Positions 1 through 11,800 of a DNA stretch of 64,000 nt are shown in pieces. The position numbers and the translations under genes were made by a program. Source of the DNA: Agrostemma githago. Its lineage: Eukaryota > Streptophyta > Magnoliopsida > Caryophyllales > Caryophyllaceae. The stretch is taken from positions 41,283,619-41,347,618 of the forward strand of contig OY288246.1 of assembly GCA_958450325.1 (NCBI GenBank). Direction: 5' to 3'. The first letter of the stretch is position 1. Each line of letters begins with the position of its first letter. Under the pieces are notes generated by a model, which was not told the DNA's origin, made no database searches, and saw nothing but the letters and a program-made list of their open reading frames with translations.

Positions 1-26
1 AAAAACAAAAAGAAGAAGAAGATGAC

Positions 27-91
<65 letters not shown>

Positions 92-1027
92 GTGATGAGA
101 GGGAGGAAGAGAGAAGAGAGAAAAGTCGGGATTGAACTTGCACCCTCAACCTACATGCTTTGAATTCTCGGAACGGGGCTCGTCTAGTTGTGGCTAGGCA
201 CGGGAGCTTCGAGGTTATGTAGGAGAGTTATGGTGGTTTAGATGTAGAGGGTTTAAGGTGTGTAGAATTGTCGTTGTAAAGGTTGTAAAAATTGTGTGTA
301 TCGTGTGTATACAATCTATTCCTCTTTTATTATGTTGAGGAGGTGGGGTATTTATTGGAAAATACCCCGGCTTCGGATAGAGAATGCCCGGTCTTAGGAT
401 AAGAGAAATATCGGCTTTGGATAAGAAAATCTTGTTTTGGATGGAAGGAAATACCCGGTTTGGATAGGAAGCAATTCCGGTTTTGGATGAAAAAGGAAGT
501 CACTCGATCGAGTGGTGTATGGCACTCGATCGAGTGCCCGGTCTGACACTGGTTCCCGTGGCTTTTATGAGCCTACTCTGCCGAGTGGGCTGGTCCACTC
601 CATTGAGTGGGTCTGGTTGGGTGGAGGTCTCTTTTAGAGATAGAATTTTATCTCTACGGGGTTGCTTAATCTTTTTGTAGTTGATTTTTTGTGCAGTCTT
701 TGACTTCGAGTCAGATTTTCGAAGTGGCGTGACTGATATTTATGCCTTGGAAATGCCTTTGACCAGGGTTTTACCCGGTCGCTAAAAGACGATTTTGCCC
801 TTCGTGTCGGTTTTGACCCAAATTAGTCTTATTTGATTGGAAATGACCCACTGGGCCTGGATTTGAGGTTAGTTTTGTGAGATTTGTACTTCGTAAAAAG
901 CCCAAGCCAAATACTAACAATTTTGAGCCCATATTCGAGTATGTCAAAGCACGTTTGCGTCTGATCATCATCGGGTGTTTGTCGGAAACAGTTATAGACA
1001 CCTGGCAGCCAAATGTGGTTGTCTACA
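1..1027 (-). repeat. E1 3' LTR (partial)
   Basis: It matches the outer part of the right LTR (about 21080-22059) nearly base for base. It ends, read on the minus strand, with TGTAGACAACC. A GA microsatellite at about 33-90 is much longer than the matching site in the other LTR (about 21104-21120). On the minus strand the order is LTR start, palindrome module (about 620-490), TATA-like AATAAATACCCC (349-356), so U3 and the transcription start region are included. The missing R/U5 part lies left of the window. Confidence 0.92.
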
Positions 1028-1590
1028 AAGCCCCCACTCTGACTGAGGCTTGGACAAGGCGAAAATCAGAGTAGCTACCAGGCCAATCAAGGATTAAGAC
1101 CCGGTAGACTTCCAATCGGGTCGTCTATAGTCCATTAGACTCGCGTGAAAGGGCTCTCCAGCCATAAAATAGAAATCATACCTGAGTTGGTGTTGATAGC
1201 TCCGTGGGGAGTCGGACTTGCCTTCGAAGTCCTGGCTGTACCTGTATGTAGGTACATCCCGTGTTGTTTTTAGGAGAAATACCGCCTTGGGCTTTCCGTT
1301 GGGGAGTTTAGTAAGTTGCGCGGGCCTGCTTCTGAAGCCTTGAGTCGTACCTGTGTACAGTTACATAAAGTTTTGCATGCAACATTTAGGTAAAAAATGA
1401 CTCACGCTAGGGAATAAAAATTTTGAAATTTTTGGATTTTTAGAATTTTTGAAAATCTGGCAAGTTTGACTTTGAAAAGGAATTGGAATGCTCGGGATAG
1501 CTTTATTCCTGTACTGATGAGGAAACTGAGATCGGGCCTGTATGCCTAGATCCGTTCGGATTAAGGAATTCTAAAGGTAGGAGGATTATA
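1028..1590 (-). other. E1 3' untranslated region with polypurine tract and hairpins
   Basis: On the minus strand the tract GTCAGAGTGGGGGCTT (1028-1043) abuts the 3' LTR and is the likely plus-strand primer. The preceding 60 bp closely match the same position in E2 and E3. Further upstream lie two hairpin-forming 20-mers, at 1238-1257 and 1346-1365 (for example TGTACCTACATACAGGTACA on the minus strand), homologous to a repeated hairpin array in E2 (38759-38971). No coding potential is seen. Confidence 0.75.
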
Positions 1591-1600
1591 GGGCTTGGTG

Positions 1601-1610
1601 TTATAAATAC
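1601..1610 (+). promoter_or_regulatory. TATA box of the E1 antisense gene
   Basis: TTATAAATACCC lies about 90 bp before the ATG at 1699, and a CT-rich, leader-like stretch follows (about 1625-1690). The ATG is in a CCATGG context. This places a conventional plant core promoter in antisense to the retrotransposon, so the antisense gene need not depend on the LTR promoter. The evidence is positional; transcription is inferred. Confidence 0.55.
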
Positions 1611-1698
1611 CCATCTCCTGTTTTAGTTTTTTCACAACTCCCACAATTCTCTTCTTCTTAACAAAAGTGAAACCTTATCTTCTTCAAGAAATCTAGCC

Positions 1699-2340
1699 AT
1701 GGGAATTGAATGCTTGACCGCGATGTTGCAAGATTGGTCCCGTCACTTTAGGGACGTAGATAAAGTAGCTCTGAATCAGGCGGGTATTACTCAGCTGTTC
1801 ACGATCCGTCAGATGCAGGTGGATAGTTACTTTCTCGATGCATGTCTATCCTACTGGGATGACACATATCACGTTTTCGCCCTTTCTCGGGGAGAGATTT
1901 TTCCTATACTCGAGGAAATCGCTGCTGTAGGAGGATGGAACCCCTTGCTTTGTCCTGCTGTCCCGTTTTCAGTTCATGACCCAAGGAGGAAACTACGGGA
2001 ATTTTTAGGACTTTCTCATACGAAGGAATCTCGTATGCTGGATGGGGATAATGTTTCTTTGTCTGACTTGGCCGAGAAATTCATGAACCCGCATGATGTC
2101 CGGGTTAGACCGGCCCACAGCCGTAGGGCTTTCACCTTTTGCATGCTCCATGTTTACGCTTTCGAAGGCCATATGGATTTGCTGTCGTGTATGGGCAATG
2201 TTCGACTTTTTACTGTGGTCGACCTGATGGACACGGAGCAGAGTCCAGCATGGCTGATTATTGGAGAAATTATCTAGGGTTTGGATAATCGCAAAAGGGA
2301 CTCATCGATTCGTTTGACCGGGAGCACCCGTTTACTGCAG
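1699..2340 (+). pseudogene. E1 antisense gene, 5' exon (DUF7745/plant-mobile-domain-like)
   Basis: An open frame of 192 codons runs from an ATG in good context to a TAG at 2275. The same frame continues to a plausible splice donor (CAG|GTATAT) at about 2340, so the TAG is probably a later mutation. The protein segment around residues 43-80 (LDACLSYWDD, then GEIFPILEEIAAVGGW) resembles the N-terminal part of the uncharacterised plant DUF7745/plant-mobile-domain-like proteins, in which an F/YWD motif precedes an acidic LxEE motif. Such proteins are known as extra, often antisense, frames in Tat-lineage retrotransposons. Their function is unknown. The family call is from memory of the motif and is moderate. 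Confidence 0.55.
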
Positions 2341-2640
2341 GTATATTGCTTCGGATTCTTTTGATTTTGATTTTTTTTACATGATATACGGCTACAGGGG
2401 GCACTCGATCGAGTCACCCCGGCACTCGATCGAGTACATTCACTCGATCGAGTGCCTTCATTAAAAACCCACTGCCCGATTTCAGAGGTGTCACTCGATC
2501 GAGTGACCCCTAGGCACTCGATCGAGTGCCCCTAGGCGGACGTCGATTTTGCTTCGGAAACTTATATTTTTGTTTTTGTTTTGTGTTTTTTTCAACTTTG
2601 GCTCTTTGAGAGACTATCGATCATAGATCCTCCCCTTGAC
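2341..2640 (+). other. Probable intron of the antisense gene holding a palindrome module
   Basis: The stretch between the putative donor at 2340 and the next coding-like sequence is T-rich toward its 3' end, as an intron would be. It contains five copies of a CACTCGATCGAGTG-type palindrome at about 2402-2530, arranged as three copies, a spacer of about 50 bp, then two copies. Intron status is inferred from the donor and from the loss of coding character. Confidence 0.45.
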
Positions 2641-2799
2641 CCAAGTCGATACCGACCTAATTAGGTGATGACAAGGAGGAGGGCCATTGCTTTTTCTCGC
2701 CATATTACCAAGAAATATTAGGATGAAGTGTTGTCTTTTCATAACGGTCCGTTGATCCGATGGGTGGTGCCGTGGTAGCCTATTTATATCTGGACGGGT

Positions 2800-3513
2800 T
2801 TGGCACCGAGGGATAAGGCTCGTTTTCAGGTAATCTTGTCCTTTAGGCAGACAGTTCATCTTTACCCCGACCGCATACTTAGGCAGTATGGTTGGTCTGA
2901 GAGAATCCCAGAAATTGAAGCAGTTGAGAGTGAATCTACCCAGCTGACTGATGTAATGTGCGATACCTGGATGCAACGATGGTACACCCGGGTCATTTGG
3001 TCTATTCCCAAGTCTCTTCACTCAATTTGGGTATCAGACTCTTACGTGAAATGGACGAAAGCAGATTCTACCAAGGCCCGAGCTGCTTTAAAAGTTGATG
3101 AAGCTTTTGACCTACTTCGTAGGGAGCAAGCTAAGGACAACAGAAGCTTCTTTGACGAAGGTGACACCCCAGCTACACTGGTTCGTCTGATATCAGGTCA
3201 GGGAGGGAGAACTAGGACTCAAGCTGAAGGGTCCAGTGCTAGAGGTGCGCGGGGGAGAGTGAGCCTCCAGACCGACCTGGAAAGGAGACTTGGTCTGAAG
3301 CTGGCAATTCAGGACCGACTTGGTCCTCGAGACAGGCTACCTGAGCACGTGCTGGCTCGCCTTGGACCGGTTACAATGGCAGACGACCCGCTGTCGAAGA
3401 AACGGGTTCGATCAAAGGAGGTTTCCCTCGTGATCCGAGAACGTTCGCCCCCGCCCCGGCGACATTGGGCTCCGCGTGACCCAAAAGACAAAGGAAAGGG
3501 CAAAATGCCCTAA
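2800..3513 (+). pseudogene. E1 antisense gene, 3' coding part
   Basis: An open frame of 237 codons continues the antisense gene. Upstream, the same region (about 2640-2800) still has coding character but carries stops, so the gene is a pseudogene. Near residues 19-40 a motif of the form RQYGWSERIPE resembles the C-terminal part of DUF7745-like proteins, where an R-Q-[FY]-G motif is followed by IP. The last 70 residues are basic, with an RERSPPPRR segment and a lysine-rich end (KDKGKGKMP), which might suit a nuclear or nucleic-acid-binding tail. It ends 394 bp before the convergent end of pol. Confidence 0.5.
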
Positions 3514-3906
3514 ATACTAGTCTCCTTAGTTTTATTATTTAAATATTACTATTATTTTTGTGGTGTGCTTTTTTTTGTTGTTTTTTTTTATGTAATTTTA
3601 GAAATTCCCGAGTTTATTGGGTTTTTAGTTAATAAAAGACATATTAATGAATATCGTTCCTGCCTTTTTGTTATTGCGATGGTCGTGCCCTTTTGAGGGG
3701 CTGCCTACGTATCTACAATTAGTAGAATCAAACCAAACGTAGTTTGGGCTTAGATTTTTAAAATTTCGAAATACACCAAGACTATTAGTTCGAGGTGCGT
3801 GCGACAGTAGGATAAGTAATCCTAACTTATTGACTTGCTTATAATTTTGAAAAATTATAAAAAGACAATTTTTTACAAACTTTTGCAAATGACATTGAGA
3901 TAAGGT
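3514..3906. other. E1 intergenic spacer between convergent antisense gene and pol
   Basis: AT-rich sequence between two converging frames. It holds the motif GATACGTAGGCAGCC (minus strand, about 3699-3715) followed by a GGGCACGACCA-type motif (about 3682-3692). The same pair occurs in E2 at 37823-37857 and in E3 at 45248-45280. Otherwise nothing recognisable. Confidence 0.6.
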
Positions 3907-5277
3907 TTATGGGTAGTAACGCTTTAGCTGGTCCAAGTTGGTTGGGTTGACGAATTCATTCCTATCCGGGTCTGTCAGCATCACTGCTCCTCCTGATAGG
4001 ATCTTCTTCACTAGATACGGCCCAGCCCAATTGGGTTTGAATTTTCCTCTTAGGTCAACTGGCAGTAATGCGCGGACCGATTTGAGAACCAGATCCCCTT
4101 CTTTGATATTTCTGGGCCTAACTCTTTTCTTGAAAGCACGTTGTATCCTTTTCTGGTATATTTGAATATTGTTGAGGGCCCGGGACCGCCGTTTGTCCAA
4201 AAGTACTAACGAGTCATATCGGGCTTGGACCCAATCTGCTTCAGGCACTTGGCTTTCTAGTAGAATCCTGAGAGACGGTATTTCCAGCTCAACTGGTTGC
4301 ACTGCTTCCATTCCGTACGTCAAATAATATGGAGTTGCTCCAGTTGTGGTGCGAATTGACGCTCGGTATCCCCATAGGGCAAAAGGTATTTTGTCGGGCC
4401 AGTCCCGGTAATTATCGGTCATCTTTTTAAGTATGGTGATAATCGTTTTATTAGCCGCCTCTACCGCTCCATTTGTTTGGGGACGGTAAGGTGAAGATGT
4501 AAGCCTTTGGATTTTATACTTTGCTAGTAGAGTAGCGGTTTCGGCTTGGAAATGCGTCCCGTGATCACTGATGAACTCGTGGGGGACCCCGTATCGGCAT
4601 ATAATCTTGTTTTGAATAAATTTAGCAACGTGCTTAGCATTCAAAATCCGGTATGACTCGGCTTCGACCCATTTGGTGAAATAGTCGATAGCCACCAAAA
4701 TGAAGCAATGACCTCCCGTTCCGGAAGGGTTTACTTTCCCGATTATATCAATTCCCCACGTCGAAAACGGCCATGGTGATGTCATGGTGTATAGTAGGGA
4801 TGACGGCATATGTTGCACGTTGGCAAAAATCTGACAGTTATGACAATGTTTGACATATAATTGGCAGTCAGTTTCCATACTATTCCAGTAATATCCGAGT
4901 CTTATGATTTTCCGGACCAACATCTGGGCATTCATATGTGGACCGCATTCACCATCGTGTACTTCGGTCATAACCTTCTCAGCTTGTATCTTGTCGACAC
5001 ATAGGAGAAGAGCCCCCTGTGCCATCTTTTTGTATAATTGCCCGTCATCCGTACGAAGGAATTGGGTTGCCAATCTCCGTAGGGCTTTCTTGGCCCGATT
5101 TTCAGTTCCCGGAGGATATTCTCCCGTTGTTAAGTAGGTTAGAACAGCCTGATACCAAGGTTCTGGATCGGTTATCTCGATGTCTTGGATAACGTGAATA
5201 TATGCCGGCTCGGACCGTCTTTCGACGCAAATCGGCATGCTGGTTAGGTGCTCCGGGATATTCGATAAGGATACCAA
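3907..5277 (-). pseudogene. E1 pol: integrase region
   Basis: An open stretch of 456 codons forms the C-terminal part of the polyprotein. It shows the zinc-binding H-x-C-x2-C motif (HCHNCQ), then the D,D,E core: WGIDIIG (first D), FISDHGTHF (second D) and NGAVEAANK (E), with spacing expected for gypsy integrases. A C-terminal region follows with the GKFKPNWAGPYLV motif common in plant gypsy integrases, where GPY/F-type domains bind DNA. The stretch is intact itself, but upstream stops and insertions disconnect it from gag-pol. Confidence 0.92.
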
Positions 5278-6708
5278 TTTTGAGAGTGCATCCGCGAAAT
5301 GGTTTTCTTCCCGGAGTAGATAAATTTATTCCACCTTTTGGAATTGTTTTTCGAGAACCCTTACTCGCGCCTGATAGGCCACGAGATTGGCGTTCCGAGT
5401 CTTCCATTTTTGGAGAACTTAGTTGATGACTAGAGATGAGTCACCGTGGACCCGGAGGTTTGCTACTCCTAAGTCAGTGGCGGCTTGCAACCCGTGAATG
5501 CATGCATCATATACGGCTGCGTTGTTAGTCACGTCAAAATCTAGTTTAATGGATAACGGTGTATGCTCTCCTTTTAGTGATATTAACAAAATGCCGACTC
5601 CGAATCCTCGGAAGTTGGATACCCCGTCAAAATAAAAATCCCATGTTTCGGTATCAGTATGGAATATATCTTCATCTGGGAAGGACCAAGTATCAGTGTG
5701 CCCTTCTTCGGTCACGGGACTATCTGCGAGGAACTCGGCTACTACCCGGCCCTTGATAGCTTTTAGTGGCACAAATTTGAGGTCGAACTCTGCCAACATT
5801 AAAGTCCATCTAGACATCCTACCGCTGAGAATGGGATTTTCGAACGGGTACTTGATAGGATCTATTTTGGATAGTACATGTCCTCGTAGTTAAGCATATA
5901 ATGTCGAAGCTTTTTGGTGGCCCACACTAGGGCTAGGCACGTTTTCTCGAGCATTGTATACTTACATTCATACTCCAAGAATTTTTTGTTGATGTAGTAA
6001 ATAGCTCATTCTTTCGAGTCGACTGTCTGGGCCAGCATAGCCCCTATGGCTGTCTCGGTCGTTGTCAGGTATAACGACAAAGGCAAACCGGGTTGAGGTG
6101 GCATTAATACCAGCGGAGCAGACAGGATCTCCTTGATTTTGTTGAAAGTTGCTTGACATTTCTCATCCCACAGTGTTCGTTCTTCTATCTTCAGTTTTTT
6201 GAAAATTGGTTCACATACCATGGTCAGTTTTGAAATAACGGCTGATGTATTGGACTTTCCCGAGAAATCCCCTTATTTCTTTTTCAGTTATAGGTGGGTG
6301 CATCTCGGTAATGGCTTTGATTTTAGCTGGGTCGACCTCGATGCCGCGTTGGCTAACGATATGGCCCAGTAAATTGCCCGATGTTACCCCGAAACTGCAC
6401 TTTTGAGGGTTTAGTCTCATGTTGCATTTGCGTAGTCGGGTGAAAAACTTCCTTAGGGCTGCAATGTGCCCGCTTCAGTCTTTGGACTTGACGATCATGT
6501 CCTCCACATAAACTTTCACCTCCTTATGCATCATATCATGTAATAAGGTCGTGGCGGTTCGCTGATAGGTGGCCCCGGCGTTGATGAGACCAAATGGCAT
6601 GACGGTGTAACAGTAAGTCCCCCAAGGTGTAATGAAGGTGATCTTACCCATATCTTCTTCCGTCATCTTGATTTGATTATACCCGGCATACCCGTCCATA
6701 AATGATAA
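5278..6708 (-). pseudogene. E1 pol: second half of RT and RNase H, with stops
   Basis: Starting at the CACTA C2 insertion, the frame resumes with the RT motif FMDGYAGYNQIKM and PFGLINAGATYQR. The catalytic YxDD box reads YVED, so the second aspartate-pair residue is changed. Stops are seen near 6476, 6006, 5419 and 5325, with a frameshift near 6220. The segment VQYISRYF and the following YINKKFLEYE stretch are the RT connection and RNase H region. Around 5640-5430 a second RNase H-like block (WDFYFDGVSN, then HGDSSLVIN) is present; an additional RNase H domain is typical of the Tat lineage. Confidence 0.88.
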
Positions 6709-6719
6709 CACTACAAGAG

Positions 6720-7000
6720 TTAAAGTCTTGGGCGACTGAGCTTAGCTACTGTCATCTGTCGCTAAAAAGAGACGCACGACTGTTAATAGTCGCTAAGCAA
6801 CTGTCGCTACAGTTAGTCACTAAGACATCCCTTTAGCGACTGATTTCAGTCGCTAAGAGCGTCAGTTAGCGACTGATATCATTCGCTAACTGGTGTGACG
6901 TGGCGTCCTACAGCGACTGATTTCAATCGCTAAATAGAAAATTTAGCTACTGATATCAGTCGCTACCGTGCCAGAAATAGGCCGGTTATATTTATTATTT
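6720..7000. repeat. C2 left subterminal repeats
   Basis: Many direct and inverted copies of a 9-11 bp motif, AGCGACTGA or its complement. Some pair as near palindromes, such as TTAGCGACTGA and TCAGTCGCTAA around a TT centre at about 6833-6857. In En/Spm elements such arrays bind TNPA and set transposition competence. The matching array at the other end is 13015-13300. Confidence 0.85.
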
Positions 7001-7213
7001 TTCTAGCCAAAATCTGCACAATAAAACAAACCAACAACCACAATACATCCCAAACATCATTCCAAACGTTGTTCCAAACGTTACGCAAGCTTCACACTCC
7101 AAAATTGGCAACCAAGTACGCAAACGTCGTGAATACACTAAATTAAAAGTGTTGTTACAAACTGTTTTTTCAATAAGCATTCAGAAACTACAAATTGTTT
7201 TCATTCAATCTAC

Positions 7214-8774
7214 TCAGCTAACAGGGAAACTTGCTGACGCACCACTACCACCGTCAACGAAGAGGTCTCTAGGATCCGGGAATCGGGGAGTGGGGCCGGA
7301 GTTGCAGTTATACTGCTGCATGTTCCTAAAACGCCGTAGCTCTTCCAGAATTTGCAGGTTAACGGACTCCTGCATCTTCAGCCTCTCATCCTGCTCCTTT
7401 AGCTGCTCATCCATAGCCGCCCGTTGCGCCCTCTCCTCTCGAAGTTCCGACCTCATCTCAGCCATTTCGGATGATACACACTCCGTCAAGGTCGCATGGG
7501 CCCCCCGAACATTTGGTGGTGTCCAGTACAGGGAATGAGTGTTCCCCGTACCGTACACCGCTCCCTTGCGGTGTCCATCCGCGACTCCGAACCAAATCGC
7601 ACTCGGGTCTACACCTTCATTCTCGGGAGCTCTGGTGGCCTCCATATACGAATCCTACAAGAAATTGGAGTCATGATTAGGTGAGTTGTAAAGAAAAAAA
7701 AAGTAAAGAAGCCTTATGTTTGAAACTTACCCAAATGTTGGCGTCCTTCTGTGTAGCAAACGATCGACCGGTGGTGTCGTCCCCCTTGGTCTTCGTGGCG
7801 AGAAATAGCTGCGCAGGCGGAGGGAATTCTCCGGTTTTCTTCTTCAACTGTTGACAGTACATGTAGATTTCTCATTTATATTTATAATGAAAACATTAAA
7901 TAAGAATCCAAAATAAAAATCAAAGGTAAGGAAATACTAACATTCACAGCCCGCTGGTGTATCGACTGCGACCCACCGTAGTGGGTGCGCTCCGCCTCCA
8001 CCTCGAAGTCCCCTCCCCGCCTCTTGTTCTTCTTTGCCTGGACGGATCTTTTAAGGAACTTTGGGTCGGAGCGGGCTGTTTTGAACTGTTGGATGGCGTC
8101 ACCTACAATTTATACACTTTGAGATCAATAAGTGTTTTGAAGATATATACAACACTTTCTATTCAAGTACTAACACTAATTGAGTAATTGAACCCTTAAG
8201 GAATTTCTATGCCTTTTCATCGTTCGCCAACTTATACATCATGTCTTTGTGTCTTTCCTTCACGACATCCATGTATCTGTCTCTCACAGCCACCTCGAGA
8301 CCCTCGTTGTAAAAGTGTTTCAACTGCAAGATCGTTTGTTGTCATTGTATTAGTAATCTGTAAACAGTAATAGATAATTAATAAAAATCAAAAATTGGTG
8401 TACCTTGAAGTTGGCAAACCACTTCTCCCGTTGCCACAGAGGCAACTTTGTCCAACTCGTGCAGTAAGTAGTCAAGTCATTCATGAAACTGTCCTTGACA
8501 CCAGTCACCACCGCACGAGTACGAAACCTACACCAAAGAGTGAAATAAGATGATGTCTCACAAAAATAGGAAATATAACGTCTCACCATGTGTTCTCCGG
8601 GCTAATAATTAGGCGCCCTTCGTCGGTATATTGAAGCCCTGGATCCTATTGCGGTTGTTCTGGTTGCTCATCGTTGTTCACCTCCTCCTCGTTCTCCTCT
8701 TGGTGATCCTCCTGCTGTTGCTGCTCTCTGTTGCTGCTCGAACTACCATACCGCAACCTACTGCCCAACGTCAT
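7214..8774 (-). pseudogene. C2 TNPA-like gene (Transposase_24, Ptta/En/Spm family)
   Basis: Several exons with GT-AG borders can be followed on the minus strand. The start is MTLGSRLRYG at 8774. A glutamine/glutamate-rich N-terminal segment follows, with an in-frame TAG near 8648. Next come an exon at about 8523-8404 ending in EKWFANFK, blocks with RYMDVVKERHKDMM (about 8240), a block ending in HYGGSQSIHQ and an exon with TGEFPPPAQLF (about 7840). The last exon is about 7654-7214 (SIWFGV-type end of the family domain, then a coiled coil EMRSELREERAQRAAMDEQL). The domain pattern fits PF03004. The product would be the DNA-binding partner that recognises subterminal repeats. The TAG in exon 1 makes this copy probably defective. 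Confidence 0.75.
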
Positions 8775-8896
8775 ATCTGCAAACATATAATAGTAGAAAG
8801 TTAGAAATTGACATCATAATATTGAAATAATTTGCCCAAAATATGTAATGCAGATTACTATGTCGAAATAATATAACTTACTAAAACTATACCCTA

Positions 8897-11800
8897 CTAA
8901 AAATCATTGTCACTGTCGTTGTCATCTTCCACTTGCCTACTCGAACCAACCACATCCTCTTCCTCGTAGTCATCTTCCTCCTCCTCGTCATTGACCTCTA
9001 AATCATTGGTGTCGTCCTCCTCCTCGACCATATCACTAGAAGCACCTTCCTCTTCCTCACCACCTTCATCGTCTTCAAAATCCTCCTCCTCCTCATTATT
9101 GTCATCATCATCAATTGCGAAAAGACTCTCATCAACTGGAGACAATGTAGTACCACTAGAAATGACATCCTCTAGGAAGAGGTCAGAGTCATAGTGCCCC
9201 CGTGGCTTAGTTTTGAACACCGCCCACCACTGGTTTACAGTTCTGTCGTTCTTTGTGGTTGGATAAGGCGCAAAGAACACTTGTTGTGCTTGATGTGAAA
9301 GTATAAACGGATCGTACTTGGAGTATTTTTTGGTATGATTAACTTCAACTAGTTTGTACCTGTCATGTACTCTAGTACCTTGCACAGAGTTGTCCTTCCA
9401 TTCGCATTTAAATACCACAGCTCTATACCCACGATCATTTCCAACATAGCACAACTCGAAGATGTCCTCCAATAGACCGTAGTAATCTTCACCCTCAAGT
9501 GACGACACACTCACACCGAAATTACATCTACTCCTACTGCTACCATGGGCAAATGTATGGAAATTGAAACCATTAACCGAATACCGGTTCCACAAAGGAC
9601 CTAATGCTAGACTCCTAACCAAATCATCCTGAATATTCTCTGAAATTACATGCTGCTTAAGCCATTTGGGAAACTGTTCCTCATGCTTATTCCAAACATC
9701 ATCATCATTGAAATGTGGATTAACAGCTACAAATTCAGTTACAAACTTCTTCTCGTACGGCTCCAAAACTTCGCAGTTTGATAGCAAGTACAGGTGAGCA
9801 TGATTGTACTCCTTCTCATCTAATGTTCTCCACCCGCCAGCTGATGACGATCCCTCACCTACCTTACTTTGAAAAAAGTCTTGTATGTTGGGGTCAATCA
9901 TCGTCTCGGGTGTTTCTAGGTTTAGATTTTTGGCTTTGGTGTTCACTTCTTTCTCGAAATACAGAGAACAGAAGTTGGCTATCTCATCTGTTAAGTACGC
10001 ATTACATATGAAGCCCTCAATCCTCGCCTTGTTACCAATTTTTTTCTTCAAGTGGTTGAGAAATCTATGACAATCATCAAGCAATTATGTTATTATCAAA
10101 TTATAGTGTCTAACGTTAGTGGGTAAGTAAATAGTTGAAAGTTCTCACCTCTCGAACGGGTACATCCATCTAAATTGTACCGGTCCTCCCACTTTATCTT
10201 CGTAGGGCAAGTGGACCGGTAGATGCTCCATTGAGTTGAAGAAGGAGGGTGGGAAGATCATCTCGAGTTTGCATAGTATCTGAGGAATTTGATCCTCCAA
10301 GCGAGTCATGTCGTCAATTGTAACTGTGGACGAACACAAATCTTAAAAAAACTGAGATATCTCAGTGATAGGATTCCAAACACCTTCCGGCAACAGGTGC
10401 TTCAACGCCACAGGTAGTAACCGCTCCATGAACACGTGGCAGTCGTGACTCTTCAATCCTTGGAGCTTCAGGTTTTTAATGTCCACACACCGACTAAAAT
10501 CGGATGCATACCCATCAGGGAATTTCAGTTTCCCTACCCACTCTAACACGGCCTTTCTCTGAGCCTTATCAAGGCTAAACAAGGCCCTAGGCTTGGACCC
10601 ATCCCGCTTGATATGCAATTTTGGACGGTCACAAATTTTTTTCAAATCTTTTCAGAATCCTACGGTGTCACATGTCTTACCCTGTACATCCATGACGGTG
10701 TGAATCAGTTGCTCAAAGAAATTCTTCTCAATATGCATCACGTCCAGATTATGTCGGAGTAATAAAGTACTCCAATATGGAAGGTCGAAGAAGATGCTTC
10801 TTTTAAACCAACCATTTTTTAATTTCTTAAGATCTTTGAACTCTTGATCGGTCCCGTCGACAGTAGATGGGAACTCTGAAATCACCTCCCAAATCTCATC
10901 TCCGTGGAGACAAATCGGTGTCTCATCTAGCACCACCTCACCTTTCTTGAAAGCTCTCCTATTCTTCCTGTACATGTGACCCTTGGGTAGGAACTGTCTA
11001 TGACTGTCAAACCAACTAATTTTGCTTGAATTTCTTAGGCAAAATGCTTTACTTTCACTCATGCAACAAGGACACGCTTTTTGGCCCGCCGTAGACCAAC
11101 CACTCAACATACCATATGATGGGAAATCATTTATAGTCCACAAAAGCGATGCTCTAAGCTGGAAATTTTGTTTCAACGACACATCATATGTCTCCACCCC
11201 TACTTCCCACGACTGTTTCAATTCCTTTATCACTGGTTGTAAGTAAACATCCAAGTGGTTTTTGGGATTTTTTGGGCCGGGAACAATGAGAGAAAGAAAG
11301 ATGAACGGTGGTTTCAGACAAAGCCGTGGGGGTAAGTTGTACGGTGTGACCATGACAGGCCAGCATGAGTATGACTTACCGAACTGACCGAAAGGGGCGA
11401 ACCCATCGGTACACAACCCAAGTCTCACGTTACGGAGTTCCTCATCAAATTCAGGGTAAATCCTATCAAACCGTTTCCACTCCTCCCCGTCACTAGGATG
11501 ACACATCTTACCCTCTACACGAGTTTCTTCTTGATGCAACCTCATTTTTTCGGCAATGGTTCTGGTTGCGTATAATTTTTGAAGTCTAGGGGCGATGGGA
11601 AAGTAGGTAAGTCGACTAAGTGGTATAGGTTTTTTATGCCTCGCAACACTCTTTCCCTTCTTACTCCTCAAAACAATATTCCCATCTACAGTTTTGTATC
11701 TACCCTTCCCACATATCTTACATTCATCAAGCACGGCATCGTCCTTCCAAAAAAGCATACATCCATCGGGACAAGCATCGATCTTTTGATGCGGAAGTTC

